A DNA stretch of 64,000 bases. Source: Clostridiales bacterium (lineage in GTDB: Bacteria > Bacillota > Clostridia > Christensenellales > Borkfalkiaceae). Both the position numbers and the translations under genes were made by a program. The stretch lies in contig SVHW01000007.1 of the NCBI GenBank assembly GCA_015055655.1, positions 1 to 64,000 on the forward strand, given 5' to 3'. The notes beneath the pieces are model-generated. The model saw only the letters and a program-made list of their open reading frames with translations, did not search any database and had not been told where the DNA came from. Of this stretch, positions 35,847 to 45,699 are shown piece by piece; positions within the stretch are counted from its first letter, which is position 1, and every line of letters begins with the position of its first letter.

Positions 35847-36404
35847 TCATTTCGATTCGTCTTCGTCTATCACGTTGGAAAGGGCGGTTATCGCCGTTTC
35901 CAAATCGTCGTTGATGATAACGTAATCGTATTTGTCTTGTTGAGATAATTCGTACGAAATGCGTTGCATACGGTTTGCAATCTCTTCGTCCGTTTCCGTG
36001 CCCCTGCCTTTCAAGCGACGCTCTAATTCTTCCATACTCGGCGGAGCTATCATCACCAGCACGCTTTCGGGAAAAGCTTTTTTTGCGTTGAGCGCGCCTA
36101 CTACGTCAATTTCCAAAATTACGTGCTTTTGTTTTAACTGTTCTCTTACGAACGATTTCGGCGTGCCGTAGAAATTGCCAAAATGCTCGTCGTGTTCTAA
36201 AAAATCGTCCTCTTCGATACGGCGAAGGAATTCTTCCTTGCTTAAAAAGTAATACTCTCTGCCGTGGATTTCGCCCTCTCTCGGCGCGCGCGTCGTGCAG
36301 GAAACGGATTCCACGACGTCCTCTCTACGCTTTGTGAGCGTTTTGACAATCGTCCCTTTTCCTACCCCCGACGGGCCGCTGACTACGATAAGTTTTCCTT
36401 TCAT
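35847..36404 (-). CDS. gmk: Guanylate kinase
   Basis: Phosphorylates GMP to GDP. P-loop LIVVSGPSGVGKGTIVK at the N-terminus; SCTTRAPREGEIHGREYYF and EYDEHFGNFYGT-type segment (EHDEHFGNFYGTPKSFV here) form the GMP site. The track ORF begins at 36479; MKGKLIVVSG at 36404 gives the normal length (185 residues) and has GGGAAG upstream. The upstream neighbour yicC ends 13 nt away. Confidence 0.96.
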   Translation of the reverse strand: MKGKLIVVSGPSGVGKGTIVKTLTKRREDVVESVSCTTRAPREGEIHGREYYFLSKEEFLRRIEEDDFLEHDEHFGNFYGTPKSFVREQLKQKHVILEIDVVGALNAKKAFPESVLVMIAPPSMEELERRLKGRGTETDEEIANRMQRISYELSQQDKYDYVIINDDLETAITALSNVIDEDESK

Positions 36405-36417
36405 TGTTCTTCCCGTC

Positions 36418-37293
36418 TTATTCGATATTTTGTACTTGTTCGCGGATTTTCTCAATCTCGTTTTTGAGCGCCAAACCAAGTTTCGTGATGGCTACGTCGT
36501 TGCTCTTGGAACAAGTGGTGTTCGCCTCGCGGTTGAACTCTTGCACCAAGAAATCGAGCTTTCTACCCACAACGCCTTCTTTGCAAATATCTCTAAACTG
36601 CGCTATGTGCGAACGCAAACGGGTGAGCTCTTCGTCGATATTGCTCTTGTCGGCAAATACGGCGACTTCGGTGAGGATTCTCCCCTCGTCAATGTTTGCG
36701 CCGTCTAAATATTCTTGTACCCGAGCAAAAATTTTATCCTTATGCTCTTTGGCAATCATCGGCGCACGCTCTTCAATTTGCCCCACGAGCGTTTCTATCG
36801 TGCTTACGCGCGAAAGCATATCCGCCTGCAACTTTTCCCCTTCGATAAGACGCATTGCGTTGAGATTTTCAAGCGCTTGTTCCAAAGCGACGTATAACGC
36901 GTTGATAAGCGTTTCGTCTAACGTTTGCACGTCGTCCTGTTTCAAAACGTCGGGATAACGGAGCACGGAAGAAAGCGTGATATCGTCCGTCAAATCGGGG
37001 AAAGCAGCTTTCATTTGTTTTGCCGCCGCCACGTAAGAGCTTGCCACCGCCATATCGATAGAAAGCGCGGTGTCCTTTTCCCGTTTGTCCTTAAAGGAAA
37101 TGAATAAATCTACGTGACCGCGCGTCATCCTTTCACGCACTTTGCCACGGATAATTTCCTCGTACGCAGCAAACAGCCTCGGCGCTTTTACGGTGACGTC
37201 CAAATAACGGTTGTTCACCGTCTTCATTTCACAAGTCAGTTCTACACCGTTCTCTTCATACGTTCCTTTGCCGTAGCCGGTCATACTCCACAT
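36418..37293 (-). CDS. YicC/YloC family endoribonuclease
   Basis: A 291-residue protein of the YicC family, associated with RNA turnover in E. coli and B. subtilis. The N-terminus MTGYGKGTYEENGVELTCEMKTVNNRYLD and the C-terminal EFNREANTTCSKSNDVAITKLGLALKNEIEKIREQVQNIE are diagnostic; the last ends in the conserved helical tail. The start at 37293 (MWSMTGYGKG) has AGAGGAT six bases upstream and is preferred to the track start 37314. First gene of the gmk-rpoZ-priA-def-fmt-rsmB-rlmN run, with its own promoter. Confidence 0.94.
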   Translation of the reverse strand: MWSMTGYGKGTYEENGVELTCEMKTVNNRYLDVTVKAPRLFAAYEEIIRGKVRERMTRGHVDLFISFKDKREKDTALSIDMAVASSYVAAAKQMKAAFPDLTDDITLSSVLRYPDVLKQDDVQTLDETLINALYVALEQALENLNAMRLIEGEKLQADMLSRVSTIETLVGQIEERAPMIAKEHKDKIFARVQEYLDGANIDEGRILTEVAVFADKSNIDEELTRLRSHIAQFRDICKEGVVGRKLDFLVQEFNREANTTCSKSNDVAITKLGLALKNEIEKIREQVQNIE

Positions 37294-37342
37294 ACGTTTT
37301 ATCCTCTTACGCACATACTAACCCATTTTCATAGGTTATACC

Positions 37343-37371
37343 ATTATAGCAAATAAAAAGGAAAATTTCAA
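37343..37371 (-). promoter_or_regulatory. Promoter of the yicC-gmk-rpoZ operon
   Basis: TTGAAA (37371-37366), 17-bp spacer, TATAAT (37348-37343), giving a leader of about 40 nt before yicC. Confidence 0.8.
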
Positions 37372-37424
37372 GTGGTATTGCCCTTTCTTTTTCCCCTTTT
37401 TCTATTTTTTTAATAAAAAAATAT

Positions 37425-37453
37425 CTCGCACGCGTGTAATTCACGCGTGCGAG
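37425..37453 (-). terminator. Terminator of the zinc-ribbon/CFI-box gene
   Basis: CTCGCACGCGTG-TAATT-CACGCGTGCGAG, a 12-bp perfect stem followed on the minus strand by an A/T-rich tail containing seven T. Confidence 0.9.
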
Positions 37454-37480
37454 GGTGTGCGTTTTGGTCTTTAAGGCGTT

Positions 37481-38542
37481 TTATTTTCCCCAATCTTTAT
37501 CTTCGTAAGGGGTATTTTCTACGCCTTTATCTTGCAATTTTTTAACCATCCTATCAAGCTTACCTTTCCACATTTTCTTAAACCATTTGGTCTTCCCAAA
37601 CCATTTTACAAGTGTGGGGCTAATAGCGTAATAGACACGAATAAAAGCGCGCCCGTACCAAGTAGCGCCAAGCGTATCGTCACGATAACGACGGAGCGTC
37701 CAAACCTGCGGACAATCGTACGACCCGTAAACACAAGTTGCTACGTAGCAACCCTTTGACTTGTTAACTTCAGGTGCTTGATAATCAGGGTCATATTCTT
37801 TTATCTTATCGCCATAACTTTCAACAATATTTTTATCGATTTCTTTTTTCGCAAAAACATTTGCACGCATTAAACGTATTAATTGCTCATACTCTTCTAT
37901 TCCGACTTTCCAACAAGGAACAGCTATCTCTTTTCCATACAAGTCACCAAAATATTTAATTAAACAGTCCCCATAATTATATAACACGTCGCTTGCCGCA
38001 CAGCAATGATAAATACATTCATATGCACTTGCATTGGTGAATCTCAGATAGTGATTTCTTGCTGCATTAAATAGCATTTGAGAAATACTTATCAATCTAT
38101 CTTTTATTTCATCAACAGCTTTTCTTCTTTCTTCCTCATCAGACACGTTATCTTTGATTAATTGTACAACCGAATCTTCGCAATTACGCAGCTTAATAGC
38201 AGCATCACGAATACCCCCAATTTTACAACACATCGTTTGAAAATACACCGTATAGAAGTTTGCCTCCCAACTTGCAGGGTCCTTTATGATAATTTGACTG
38301 TAATATTTTTCCGCGTTTTCGCTATTGTTATCGTCCCTTGCGCGTCTTGCTATTTGGTATAAATTTGCCAATTCGTTTGAATCGTCAACCGTTACCGTCC
38401 CTTGTACGTCAACGGTTCCCTCAATCGTCATTTTCTTTGCTTCTTCAAGAGAATATTTTATCCCGCACGCTTGACAAACAAAAAAGCCGTCTATTTTCAC
38501 CAAATCCGTGCCACCACACATTTCACAAACCAACTGTTTCAT
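37481..38542 (-). CDS. Zinc-ribbon, TPR-like, CFI-box C-terminal protein
   Basis: A 353-residue soluble protein of unknown function. Residues 1-30 are a zinc ribbon (CEMCGG, then CQACG) followed by a short strand repeat (GTVDVQGTVTVDD). About 45-240 is helical with TPR-like character (NAEKYYSQIIIKDPASWEANFY). The C-terminal CYVATCVYGSYDCPQVWTLRRYRDDTL, YGRAFIRVYYAISP is the CFI-box type domain seen in many bacterial proteins with undefined roles. The start at 38542 has AAAGGAG upstream. The region is more A+T-rich than its neighbours and its promoter holds a palindromic operator, so it is probably a regulated accessory gene. Confidence 0.8.
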   Translation of the reverse strand: MKQLVCEMCGGTDLVKIDGFFVCQACGIKYSLEEAKKMTIEGTVDVQGTVTVDDSNELANLYQIARRARDDNNSENAEKYYSQIIIKDPASWEANFYTVYFQTMCCKIGGIRDAAIKLRNCEDSVVQLIKDNVSDEEERRKAVDEIKDRLISISQMLFNAARNHYLRFTNASAYECIYHCCAASDVLYNYGDCLIKYFGDLYGKEIAVPCWKVGIEEYEQLIRLMRANVFAKKEIDKNIVESYGDKIKEYDPDYQAPEVNKSKGCYVATCVYGSYDCPQVWTLRRYRDDTLGATWYGRAFIRVYYAISPTLVKWFGKTKWFKKMWKGKLDRMVKKLQDKGVENTPYEDKDWGK

Positions 38543-38607
38543 CGTTTTCTCCTTTGTTTTCCTTGACAACTGTGTCCCTCATATTTCCTACTGCAATCGT
38601 CAAATAT

Positions 38608-38659
38608 ATTATATAGACATTTTTTGTCTATGTCAACTATTTTAGACTGTTTTTGTCTA
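38608..38659 (-). promoter_or_regulatory. Promoter with two XRE-type operators
   Basis: TTGACA (38636-38631) and TATAAT (38613-38608) with a 17-bp spacer. The spacer is itself the palindrome TAGACATTTTTTGTCTA (38614-38630). A second site of the same design, TAGACTGTTTTTGTCTA, lies at 38643-38659, centres 29 bp apart. A dimeric repressor on the first site would block RNA polymerase directly. The XRE regulator encoded at 39151 is the obvious candidate. Confidence 0.85.
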
Positions 38660-38702
38660 TATTTGAGGTAAGAAAGTTTGAAAGAATCATCTTATCGACG
38701 TA

Positions 38703-39068
38703 GAAAAGATTTTGTAAAAACAACAAGTTTCACGAGTGAGAAAAAGATTTCACAAAAACAAAAAGTTTTACGTGTGAGAAAAAGATTTTGCAAAAACAAA
38801 AAGTTTCACGAGTGAGAAAATTTTGCAAAAACAAAAAGTTTTACGTGTGAGAAAATGTTTTTGTAAAAACAAAAAGTTTTACGTGTGGGAAAAAGATTTT
38901 GTAAAAACAACAAGTTTCACGAGTGAAAAAATTTTGCAAAAACAAAAAGTTTTACGTGTGAGAAAAAGATTTTGCAAAAACAAAAAGTTTTACGTGAGAG
39001 AAAAAGATTTTGCAAAAACAAAAAGTTTCACGAATTAAAAAATTTTACAAAAACAAAAAGTTTTTAGA
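38703..39068. repeat. Ten-unit 38-bp tandem array
   Basis: Ten consecutive units of 35-38 bp (the last shorter) with core GCAAAAACAAAAAGTTT. Two end variants occur, CACGAGTGAG (units 1, 3, 6) and TACGTGTGAG (units 2, 4, 7, close forms in 5 and 8). There are no spacers, so it is not CRISPR. The period is not a multiple of three, so the 71-residue ORF across it reads each unit in a different frame and is unlikely to be selected as protein. It fills most of the gap between the CFI-box promoter and the XRE gene. Confidence 0.88.
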
Positions 39069-39150
39069 AATAGAAAGTTTTTTGAAAAACAGGTTATAAA
39101 AACAAATGGTTTTACAAAAAAGTTTGTTTTTGGGATAAGGATAAGGAACT

Positions 39151-39363
39151 ATGATAAAAATTGAATTTGGGGAAAGATTAAAAAATCTACGGCAAGAAAT
39201 TTGCGCCACACAAGAACAACTCGCCAAAGCATTTAACACCACGCAAAGACGAATTTCTTATTTAGAGCAAGGAAAGGTTGAACCTGATTTGAATTTGCTG
39301 TGGAGAATAGCCGATTATTTCGACGTGTCCGTCGATTTTTTAATCGGCAGAAAAGAAATATAA
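39151..39363 (+). CDS. XRE-family (Cro/CI-like) transcriptional regulator
   Basis: A 70-residue single HTH protein. FGERLKNLRQEICATQEQLAKAFNTTQRRISYLEQGKVEPDLNLLWRIADYF is a complete five-helix XRE domain and FDVSVDFLIGRKEI is its usual end. An AAGGATAAGGA site precedes the ATG. It is divergent from the zinc-ribbon/CFI-box gene across the tandem array; the TAGAC-N7-GTCTA operators upstream of that gene are typical of the family's targets, so it is likely its repressor (inference). It has its own terminator. Confidence 0.9.
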   Translation: MIKIEFGERLKNLRQEICATQEQLAKAFNTTQRRISYLEQGKVEPDLNLLWRIADYFDVSVDFLIGRKEI

Positions 39364-39391
39364 AAACGCCTACGAAACCGTAGGCGTTTTT
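39362..39391 (+). terminator. Terminator of the XRE gene
   Basis: AAAAACGCCTACG-AAAC-CGTAGGCGTTTTT, a 13-bp stem overlapping the stop codon. Confidence 0.92.
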
Positions 39392-39412
39392 ATATTGAAA
39401 TCTTCGTTAAAC

Positions 39413-39481
39413 AACGCCTATCGGCGTTATAACGCAACCTATCGGTTGCTTTTTTTGAGGCTTGTTTCCACCTTGCGGTGG
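39413..39481. repeat. Three consecutive short hairpins
   Basis: AACGCC-TATC-GGCGTT (39413-39428), GCAACC-TATC-GGTTGC followed by seven T (39434-39456), and CCACC-TTGC-GGTGG (39468-39481). The first two share the TATC loop but differ in stem sequence. They lie between the XRE and ligA genes, which converge. The second looks like a plus-strand terminator. Confidence 0.75.
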
Positions 39482-39570
39482 CTCTTGACAGAGCGTCGTA
39501 AGGGCGTTACCCCTACACCCCATAAGCGACCACGTCCCTTAACCCTATACCGTCGCCATCGTTACATACA

Positions 39571-41609
<2,039 letters not shown>

Positions 41610-44042
41610 TTATATCACCGTCAACGGCGCTAAATTTGCGGAAAGCTGTTTTATCCCCAAGCCCTCAAACGCAATATCTAAAATGGTGTTTACCCCTGCG
41701 CCACGCACGTTGACAACCGTGCCTGCGCCGAATTTCGGGTGCTTTACCTTTACCCCCACTTTGAATACGGAAATATCTTTCCCCATACCCGTCGGCTTCG
41801 CCGTCGGTTTTCCTACGCCGCCAAACACGAACGAACTGCTCTTTTGCGTATTCGCGCTCTGCGTTTTATTGCCGTAGCCACCGTACGCGTTCCCGTAAGA
41901 ATTCCCTTTCCACGCGCTACGCGTAATCGTGGAATTTTGTCTATCGCTGTCCCGTCCGTAATTGCCGCCGTACGACGAACTGCCACCAAACGACGAACTG
42001 CCGCCAAACGACGTTTTTCTACCGCTATAATCGTCGCTGTATTCGTACCTGCCCCTACCGTATGCGTAGTTTTCGTAATCGTCAACGTCACCGTAGTTCT
42101 CGTATCCATACGGCGAGCGACGCGTTTCTTTCGGCATATCCAATTCCGCGGAAAGCTCTTTTAAAAATCTCGAACGGCTGGACGGTTCTCTTCTCCCGTA
42201 AAGATAACGGCTTTTTGAACGCGTGAGCCATATCCTTTCCTTGGCGCGCGTAATCGCCACGTACATAAGACGGCGTTCTTCTTCCATATCGTCGTCGTTG
42301 CCTACGGCGCGCGATACGGGCATTATGTTTTCTTCCATACCGCAAAGGAATACGCACTTGAATTCTAACCCCTTAACCGAGTGTATCGTCGCAAGCGTAA
42401 CGTAATTGCCGTCGTCCATTTCGTCCGTGTCCGAAGAAAGCGTTACTTGGTTGAGATAATCGGTGAGGCTTGCGCCTTCGTTGAGTTTGCAATATTCGTC
42501 TACCGATTGGATAAATTCTTCAATATTTGCGCGTTTGTTGATGCTCTCGTCCGAATCGTCTGCGTACGCCTCGCGCATATGCGTTTCTTCTACTATCTTT
42601 TTAACCAGCTCGTTGACAGGCATTTCTTGGCTGTCGATAATCCAGCCTTTTATCAAATCGCGGAAATCAATCAGCTTTTGTTTCGTGCTGCCGGAAAAAC
42701 CGAGCATATCCAAATCGAGCAACGCGTCGTACACGGAAAGTTCCGTTTCGAACGCGTAATTTTGCAGCGTTTCCACCGTCTTCGCACCGATACCGCGCTT
42801 GGGGAAATTGATAATCCGCGTCGCCGCTTCGCTGTCAAACGGGTTGTTTATTAAACGCAAATAGGCAAGCAAGTCCTTGATTTCCTTTCTCTCAAAGAAC
42901 TTGAACCCGCCAAATACTTTGTAAGGGATTCCGTCACCCGTGAACTCTTGTTCAAACGAACGCGTCAGGGCGTTGAGCCGCATAAGCACTGCAAAATCGC
43001 TGTATTGATACCCTTGACGAAGCAGCCCTGCAATGGTGTGCGCAATGTAACGCGCCTCGCCGCTTTCTTCTTCCGCCTCGTATAATTTCGCCTCTTCCCC
43101 TTCACCGTTTTCCGTCCAAAGCGTTTTGTCCTTTCTTTGTCCGTTGTTTTTGATGACGGTGTTGGCAAGCGTTAATATCCGTTTCGTCGAACGGTAATTC
43201 CGTTCCAACTTGAATACCTTCGCTCCCTTAAAATCCTTTTCAAAATGCAATATGTTTTCTATCTTCGCGCCGCGCCACCCGTAAATGGATTGGTCGTCGT
43301 CGCCCACGGCAAAAAGATTGCCGTGAATAGAAGCAAGCAATTTTATTATCTCGTACTGTACGGCGTTGGTATCCTGAAACTCATCCACCAAAATATAACG
43401 GAATTTGCCGCCAAGATATTCCCTCGCGTCTTCGTTATCACGCAAAAGTTTGCGTGTTTCGTTAAGCAAATCGTCGAAATCGAGCGCGTTATTCTCTCTT
43501 AAATGCTTTTGATAACGAGCGTAAACCCTCGTCACCGCCTCAATGTCGTGTTCGCCTGCGTATTCTTCAGCGTAGCGTTCGGGCTCGAAACCCAACATTT
43601 TCGCGTTGGCGATATGGAATTTTACCGATTTTAATAATTTTTCATCGTCAAAATCGCATTCTTGGAAGGATTTTTTAATGATATTATTTCTTTCCACTTC
43701 GCTGTAAATAGAGAAGTTAGGGCTTATCCCCACCTCTTTGGCAAACATACGTAAAATACGCACGCACATACTATGAATCGTGCATACCCAAGAAGCGCTA
43801 ACGTCCGTGATTTTGAAAAGCCGTTCTTGCATTTCCTTCGCCGCTTTATTGGTGAACGTGATGGCAAGTATCGCCGACGCAGGCACGCCTTTTGCCTCGA
43901 TAAGATACGCAATACGCGAGGTTAAAACACGCGTTTTGCCGCTACCTGCCCCTGCCAAAACGAGCACGGCGCCTTCCGTTTCTAAGACGGGTTTTATCTG
44001 TTCATCGTTCAATTGTTCTAAAATTTCGTCTAACTGTTGCAT
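41610..44042 (-). CDS. pcrA: ATP-dependent DNA helicase PcrA/UvrD
   Basis: Superfamily 1A 3'-5' helicase used in repair and plasmid/rolling-circle replication. Motif I is LAGAGSGKTRVLTSRI, motif II VDEFQDTN, motif III GDDDQSIYGWRGA, motif VI VAITRAKERI. Between the helicase core and the C-terminal module is a long low-complexity linker rich in Tyr, Gly and Ser (GGSSSFGGSSSYGGNYG, about residues 640-735), followed by a Tudor-like end (KVGVKVKHPKFGAGTVV). The track start 44123 is too early; the ATG at 44042 gives the standard N-terminus (810 residues). There is no ribosome-binding site and a promoter abuts the start. Confidence 0.96.
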   Translation of the reverse strand: MQQLDEILEQLNDEQIKPVLETEGAVLVLAGAGSGKTRVLTSRIAYLIEAKGVPASAILAITFTNKAAKEMQERLFKITDVSASWVCTIHSMCVRILRMFAKEVGISPNFSIYSEVERNNIIKKSFQECDFDDEKLLKSVKFHIANAKMLGFEPERYAEEYAGEHDIEAVTRVYARYQKHLRENNALDFDDLLNETRKLLRDNEDAREYLGGKFRYILVDEFQDTNAVQYEIIKLLASIHGNLFAVGDDDQSIYGWRGAKIENILHFEKDFKGAKVFKLERNYRSTKRILTLANTVIKNNGQRKDKTLWTENGEGEEAKLYEAEEESGEARYIAHTIAGLLRQGYQYSDFAVLMRLNALTRSFEQEFTGDGIPYKVFGGFKFFERKEIKDLLAYLRLINNPFDSEAATRIINFPKRGIGAKTVETLQNYAFETELSVYDALLDLDMLGFSGSTKQKLIDFRDLIKGWIIDSQEMPVNELVKKIVEETHMREAYADDSDESINKRANIEEFIQSVDEYCKLNEGASLTDYLNQVTLSSDTDEMDDGNYVTLATIHSVKGLEFKCVFLCGMEENIMPVSRAVGNDDDMEEERRLMYVAITRAKERIWLTRSKSRYLYGRREPSSRSRFLKELSAELDMPKETRRSPYGYENYGDVDDYENYAYGRGRYEYSDDYSGRKTSFGGSSSFGGSSSYGGNYGRDSDRQNSTITRSAWKGNSYGNAYGGYGNKTQSANTQKSSSFVFGGVGKPTAKPTGMGKDISVFKVGVKVKHPKFGAGTVVNVRGAGVNTILDIAFEGLGIKQLSANLAPLTVI

Positions 44043-44051
44043 AACGTATTT

Positions 44052-44080
44052 ATTATACCATATTCCCCGTTTTTTTGCAA
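44052..44080 (-). promoter_or_regulatory. pcrA promoter (near-leaderless)
   Basis: TTGCAA (44080-44075), 17-bp spacer, TATAAT (44057-44052). Predicted start at about 44045, three bases before the ATG at 44042; no Shine-Dalgarno sequence fits between. Confidence 0.72.
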
Positions 44081-44118
44081 GTATATTCGTAAAATCCGCA
44101 CCCTTTTCTAAAAGAAAA

Positions 44119-44137
44119 AGCAAGCCTTTCGCTTGCT
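44119..44137 (-). terminator. Terminator before pcrA
   Basis: AGCAAGC-loop-GCTTGCT, a 7-bp stem followed on the minus strand by a T-rich run. It ends the 44144-44548 gene. Confidence 0.8.
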
Positions 44138-44143
44138 GTTTCC

Positions 44144-44548
44144 TTACGCCTTTTTGTCGATATTTTCAAACTCGCACTCTCTTCTAAAACGTTCTAAAGC
44201 GCGAAGGTAGCGTTCGCTTAAAGAAAGGGTGTAACGTTGCTTTTCCTCGTAGGAAAGCGTGTCGAAATACGGCTTGTCCGTCAATCTGCCTATCGCGTCG
44301 CTTACCTCTCCGTCGGCAAGCAACATCTCTTTTACCCGAAGATAAAAATCGTCTTCCTTTACCCCTGCAATTTCCTTGGATACTTGTTCGGCAAAATACC
44401 TACCTGCTTTGCTTTCGTTGACGCCTTGCTTTCGCGCGCTTTCCAAACGGCCTTCCATATTCTCCTTACAGTCTGCCCAAAATCCCTTTTTTAAACGCGT
44501 TTTCGCTTTCCTTGCCTCTTCTTTAAGCGTCTTGGCATCTTTCGACAT
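44144..44548 (-). CDS. Unrecognised charged helical protein
   Basis: A 134-residue, strongly charged and probably all-helical cytosolic protein (Lys/Arg-rich N-terminus KDAKTLKEEARKAKTRLKKG, Glu-rich C-terminus ERYLRALERFRRECEFENI). No membrane segment, Cys motif or known domain was recognised. The ATG at 44548 has GGGGAGG eight bases upstream and is preferred over the GTG at 44557 used in the ORF track. It sits downstream of rpsU with a terminator in between, and has its own terminator before pcrA. Confidence 0.7.
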   Translation of the reverse strand: MSKDAKTLKEEARKAKTRLKKGFWADCKENMEGRLESARKQGVNESKAGRYFAEQVSKEIAGVKEDDFYLRVKEMLLADGEVSDAIGRLTDKPYFDTLSYEEKQRYTLSLSERYLRALERFRRECEFENIDKKA

Positions 44549-44630
44549 CCTTTTCACCTCCCCGACTTTTCTTGCTTTTTTACGGTTTTTTCCCCGTTAT
44601 TTTGCCCCGTTTCGACATTTTGATAAATGA

Positions 44631-44658
44631 AAAGAGCCCACGATTTCGTGAGCTCTTT
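44631..44658 (-). terminator. rpsU terminator
   Basis: AAAGAGC-C-CACG-ATTT-CGTG-A-GCTCTTT hairpin with one internal mismatch, directly after the rpsU stop, followed by T on the minus strand. Confidence 0.85.
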
Positions 44659-44664
44659 CGTTTG

Positions 44665-44841
44665 TTAATTTCTGCTTCTTTTACGTGCGGCTTCCGATTT
44701 CTTCTTTCTCTTTACGGAAGGTTTTTCATAGAATTCCTTCTTACGAAGGTCGCCAATGATACCGTCGCGGGAGCATTTTCTCTTAAAACGTCTCAATGCG
44801 CTTTCAACGTTTTCGTTTTCTCCTACTTTTACCGTGGACAT
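44665..44841 (-). CDS. rpsU: 30S ribosomal protein S21
   Basis: A 58-residue gene missing from the ORF track because of its length. The translation starts [20 protein letters not shown], continues [20 protein letters not shown] and ends in a basic tail ([15 protein letters not shown]), which is the complete S21 pattern. A GGTG-containing ribosome-binding site lies upstream and a terminator follows. Confidence 0.97.
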   Translation of the reverse strand: MSTVKVGENENVESALRRFKRKCSRDGIIGDLRKKEFYEKPSVKRKKKSEAARKRSRN

Positions 44842-45005
44842 TACTTTTTCACCATCCTTTGCCGATGCGTTTAATCATTACCACGTAATTATAGCAATTT
44901 CAAAAAATGATGTCAAGTCTTTTTTCGGCGTTTTTGCCGCTTTTTAGAGAATTTTTTTCCTTATCCTTCCAATCGTCTAAAAAATACCTCGAACGCCGTC
45001 GCTTT

Positions 45006-45617
45006 TTAGCTTACTTTCTCGAAATCGCTGGCAGGATGCTTGCACCAAGGGCAAACGAAATCGGCGGGGAGTTCCCCTTCGTGCGTATAACCGCATATCT
45101 TACATACCCATTTCTCTTTCGCGCCCTCTTCCACCTTTGCTTGGGGTTTGGGCTTGATATGGTTTTGATAATATTCGTACGTCGTCGAATTTTCGTCGGA
45201 AAGTGTTTTCGCTTCCGTCACTTCCGCAACGAACAACGTATGCGTGCCGTAATCGTAACTATCCACCACCTTCGCGCTGATAACCGCATTGGCTTGCGAT
45301 AAATATTTCAGCCCGTTTTCCGTCGTAGGATACGCCTTATCCGCAAATTTATCGACGTCTTTCCCCGATTGAAAACCAAATTGTTTGAATACCTCAAACG
45401 ACGTCTTTTCCGTCAGCACCGATACGTTGAAAATACCCGTCTTTTTTAAAAGCTCGTTAGAGTAATTCGCTTTATTCACAAACACGACGACGCGTTTGGG
45501 ATTGTCCGTAATCATAGATACCGTGTTGACGATACAGCCGTTTTGCTTTTCTCCGTCCGTCGTCGTCAGCATAAACAGCCCGTAACTGATTTTATACATC
45601 GCTTGATTTTCAATCAT
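45006..45617 (-). CDS. Flavin reductase-rubredoxin fusion (Hrb type)
   Basis: A 203-residue fusion. Residues about 1-155 are an FMN-binding flavin-reductase-like barrel (YGLFMLTTTDGEKQNGCIVNTVSMIT); about 168-203 are a rubredoxin domain with two CxxC pairs (WVCKICGY, FVCPWCKHP). This is the architecture of high-molecular-weight rubredoxin from acetogens, which passes electrons from NAD(P)H-linked flavin to oxidases or superoxide reductase. It is 82 bp downstream of the desulfoferrodoxin gene, a natural electron acceptor, so the two probably form an oxygen-defence pair. Confidence 0.9.
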   Translation of the reverse strand: MIENQAMYKISYGLFMLTTTDGEKQNGCIVNTVSMITDNPKRVVVFVNKANYSNELLKKTGIFNVSVLTEKTSFEVFKQFGFQSGKDVDKFADKAYPTTENGLKYLSQANAVISAKVVDSYDYGTHTLFVAEVTEAKTLSDENSTTYEYYQNHIKPKPQAKVEEGAKEKWVCKICGYTHEGELPADFVCPWCKHPASDFEKVS

Positions 45618-45699
45618 TATTCTTTCTCCATATTTTTATTTTCCACGAAATCGTTACGCTTATGCCTTAACGAAACACAGAAAGCTTTGCGCGCACCTC

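Noticed and set aside
38823-39038. 71-residue ORF in the tandem array (KNKKFYVREKDF-type repeats)
   Set aside because: The repeat period (38 bp) is not a multiple of three, so each unit is read in a different frame; no ribosome-binding site. Likely chance.
38703-39068. CRISPR array or type III toxin-antitoxin RNA repeats
   Set aside because: There are no spacers between the units and no cas genes. Type III antitoxin RNAs have about 36-nt repeats, but they precede a ToxN-like nuclease of roughly 150-170 residues; the next gene here is a 70-residue XRE regulator.
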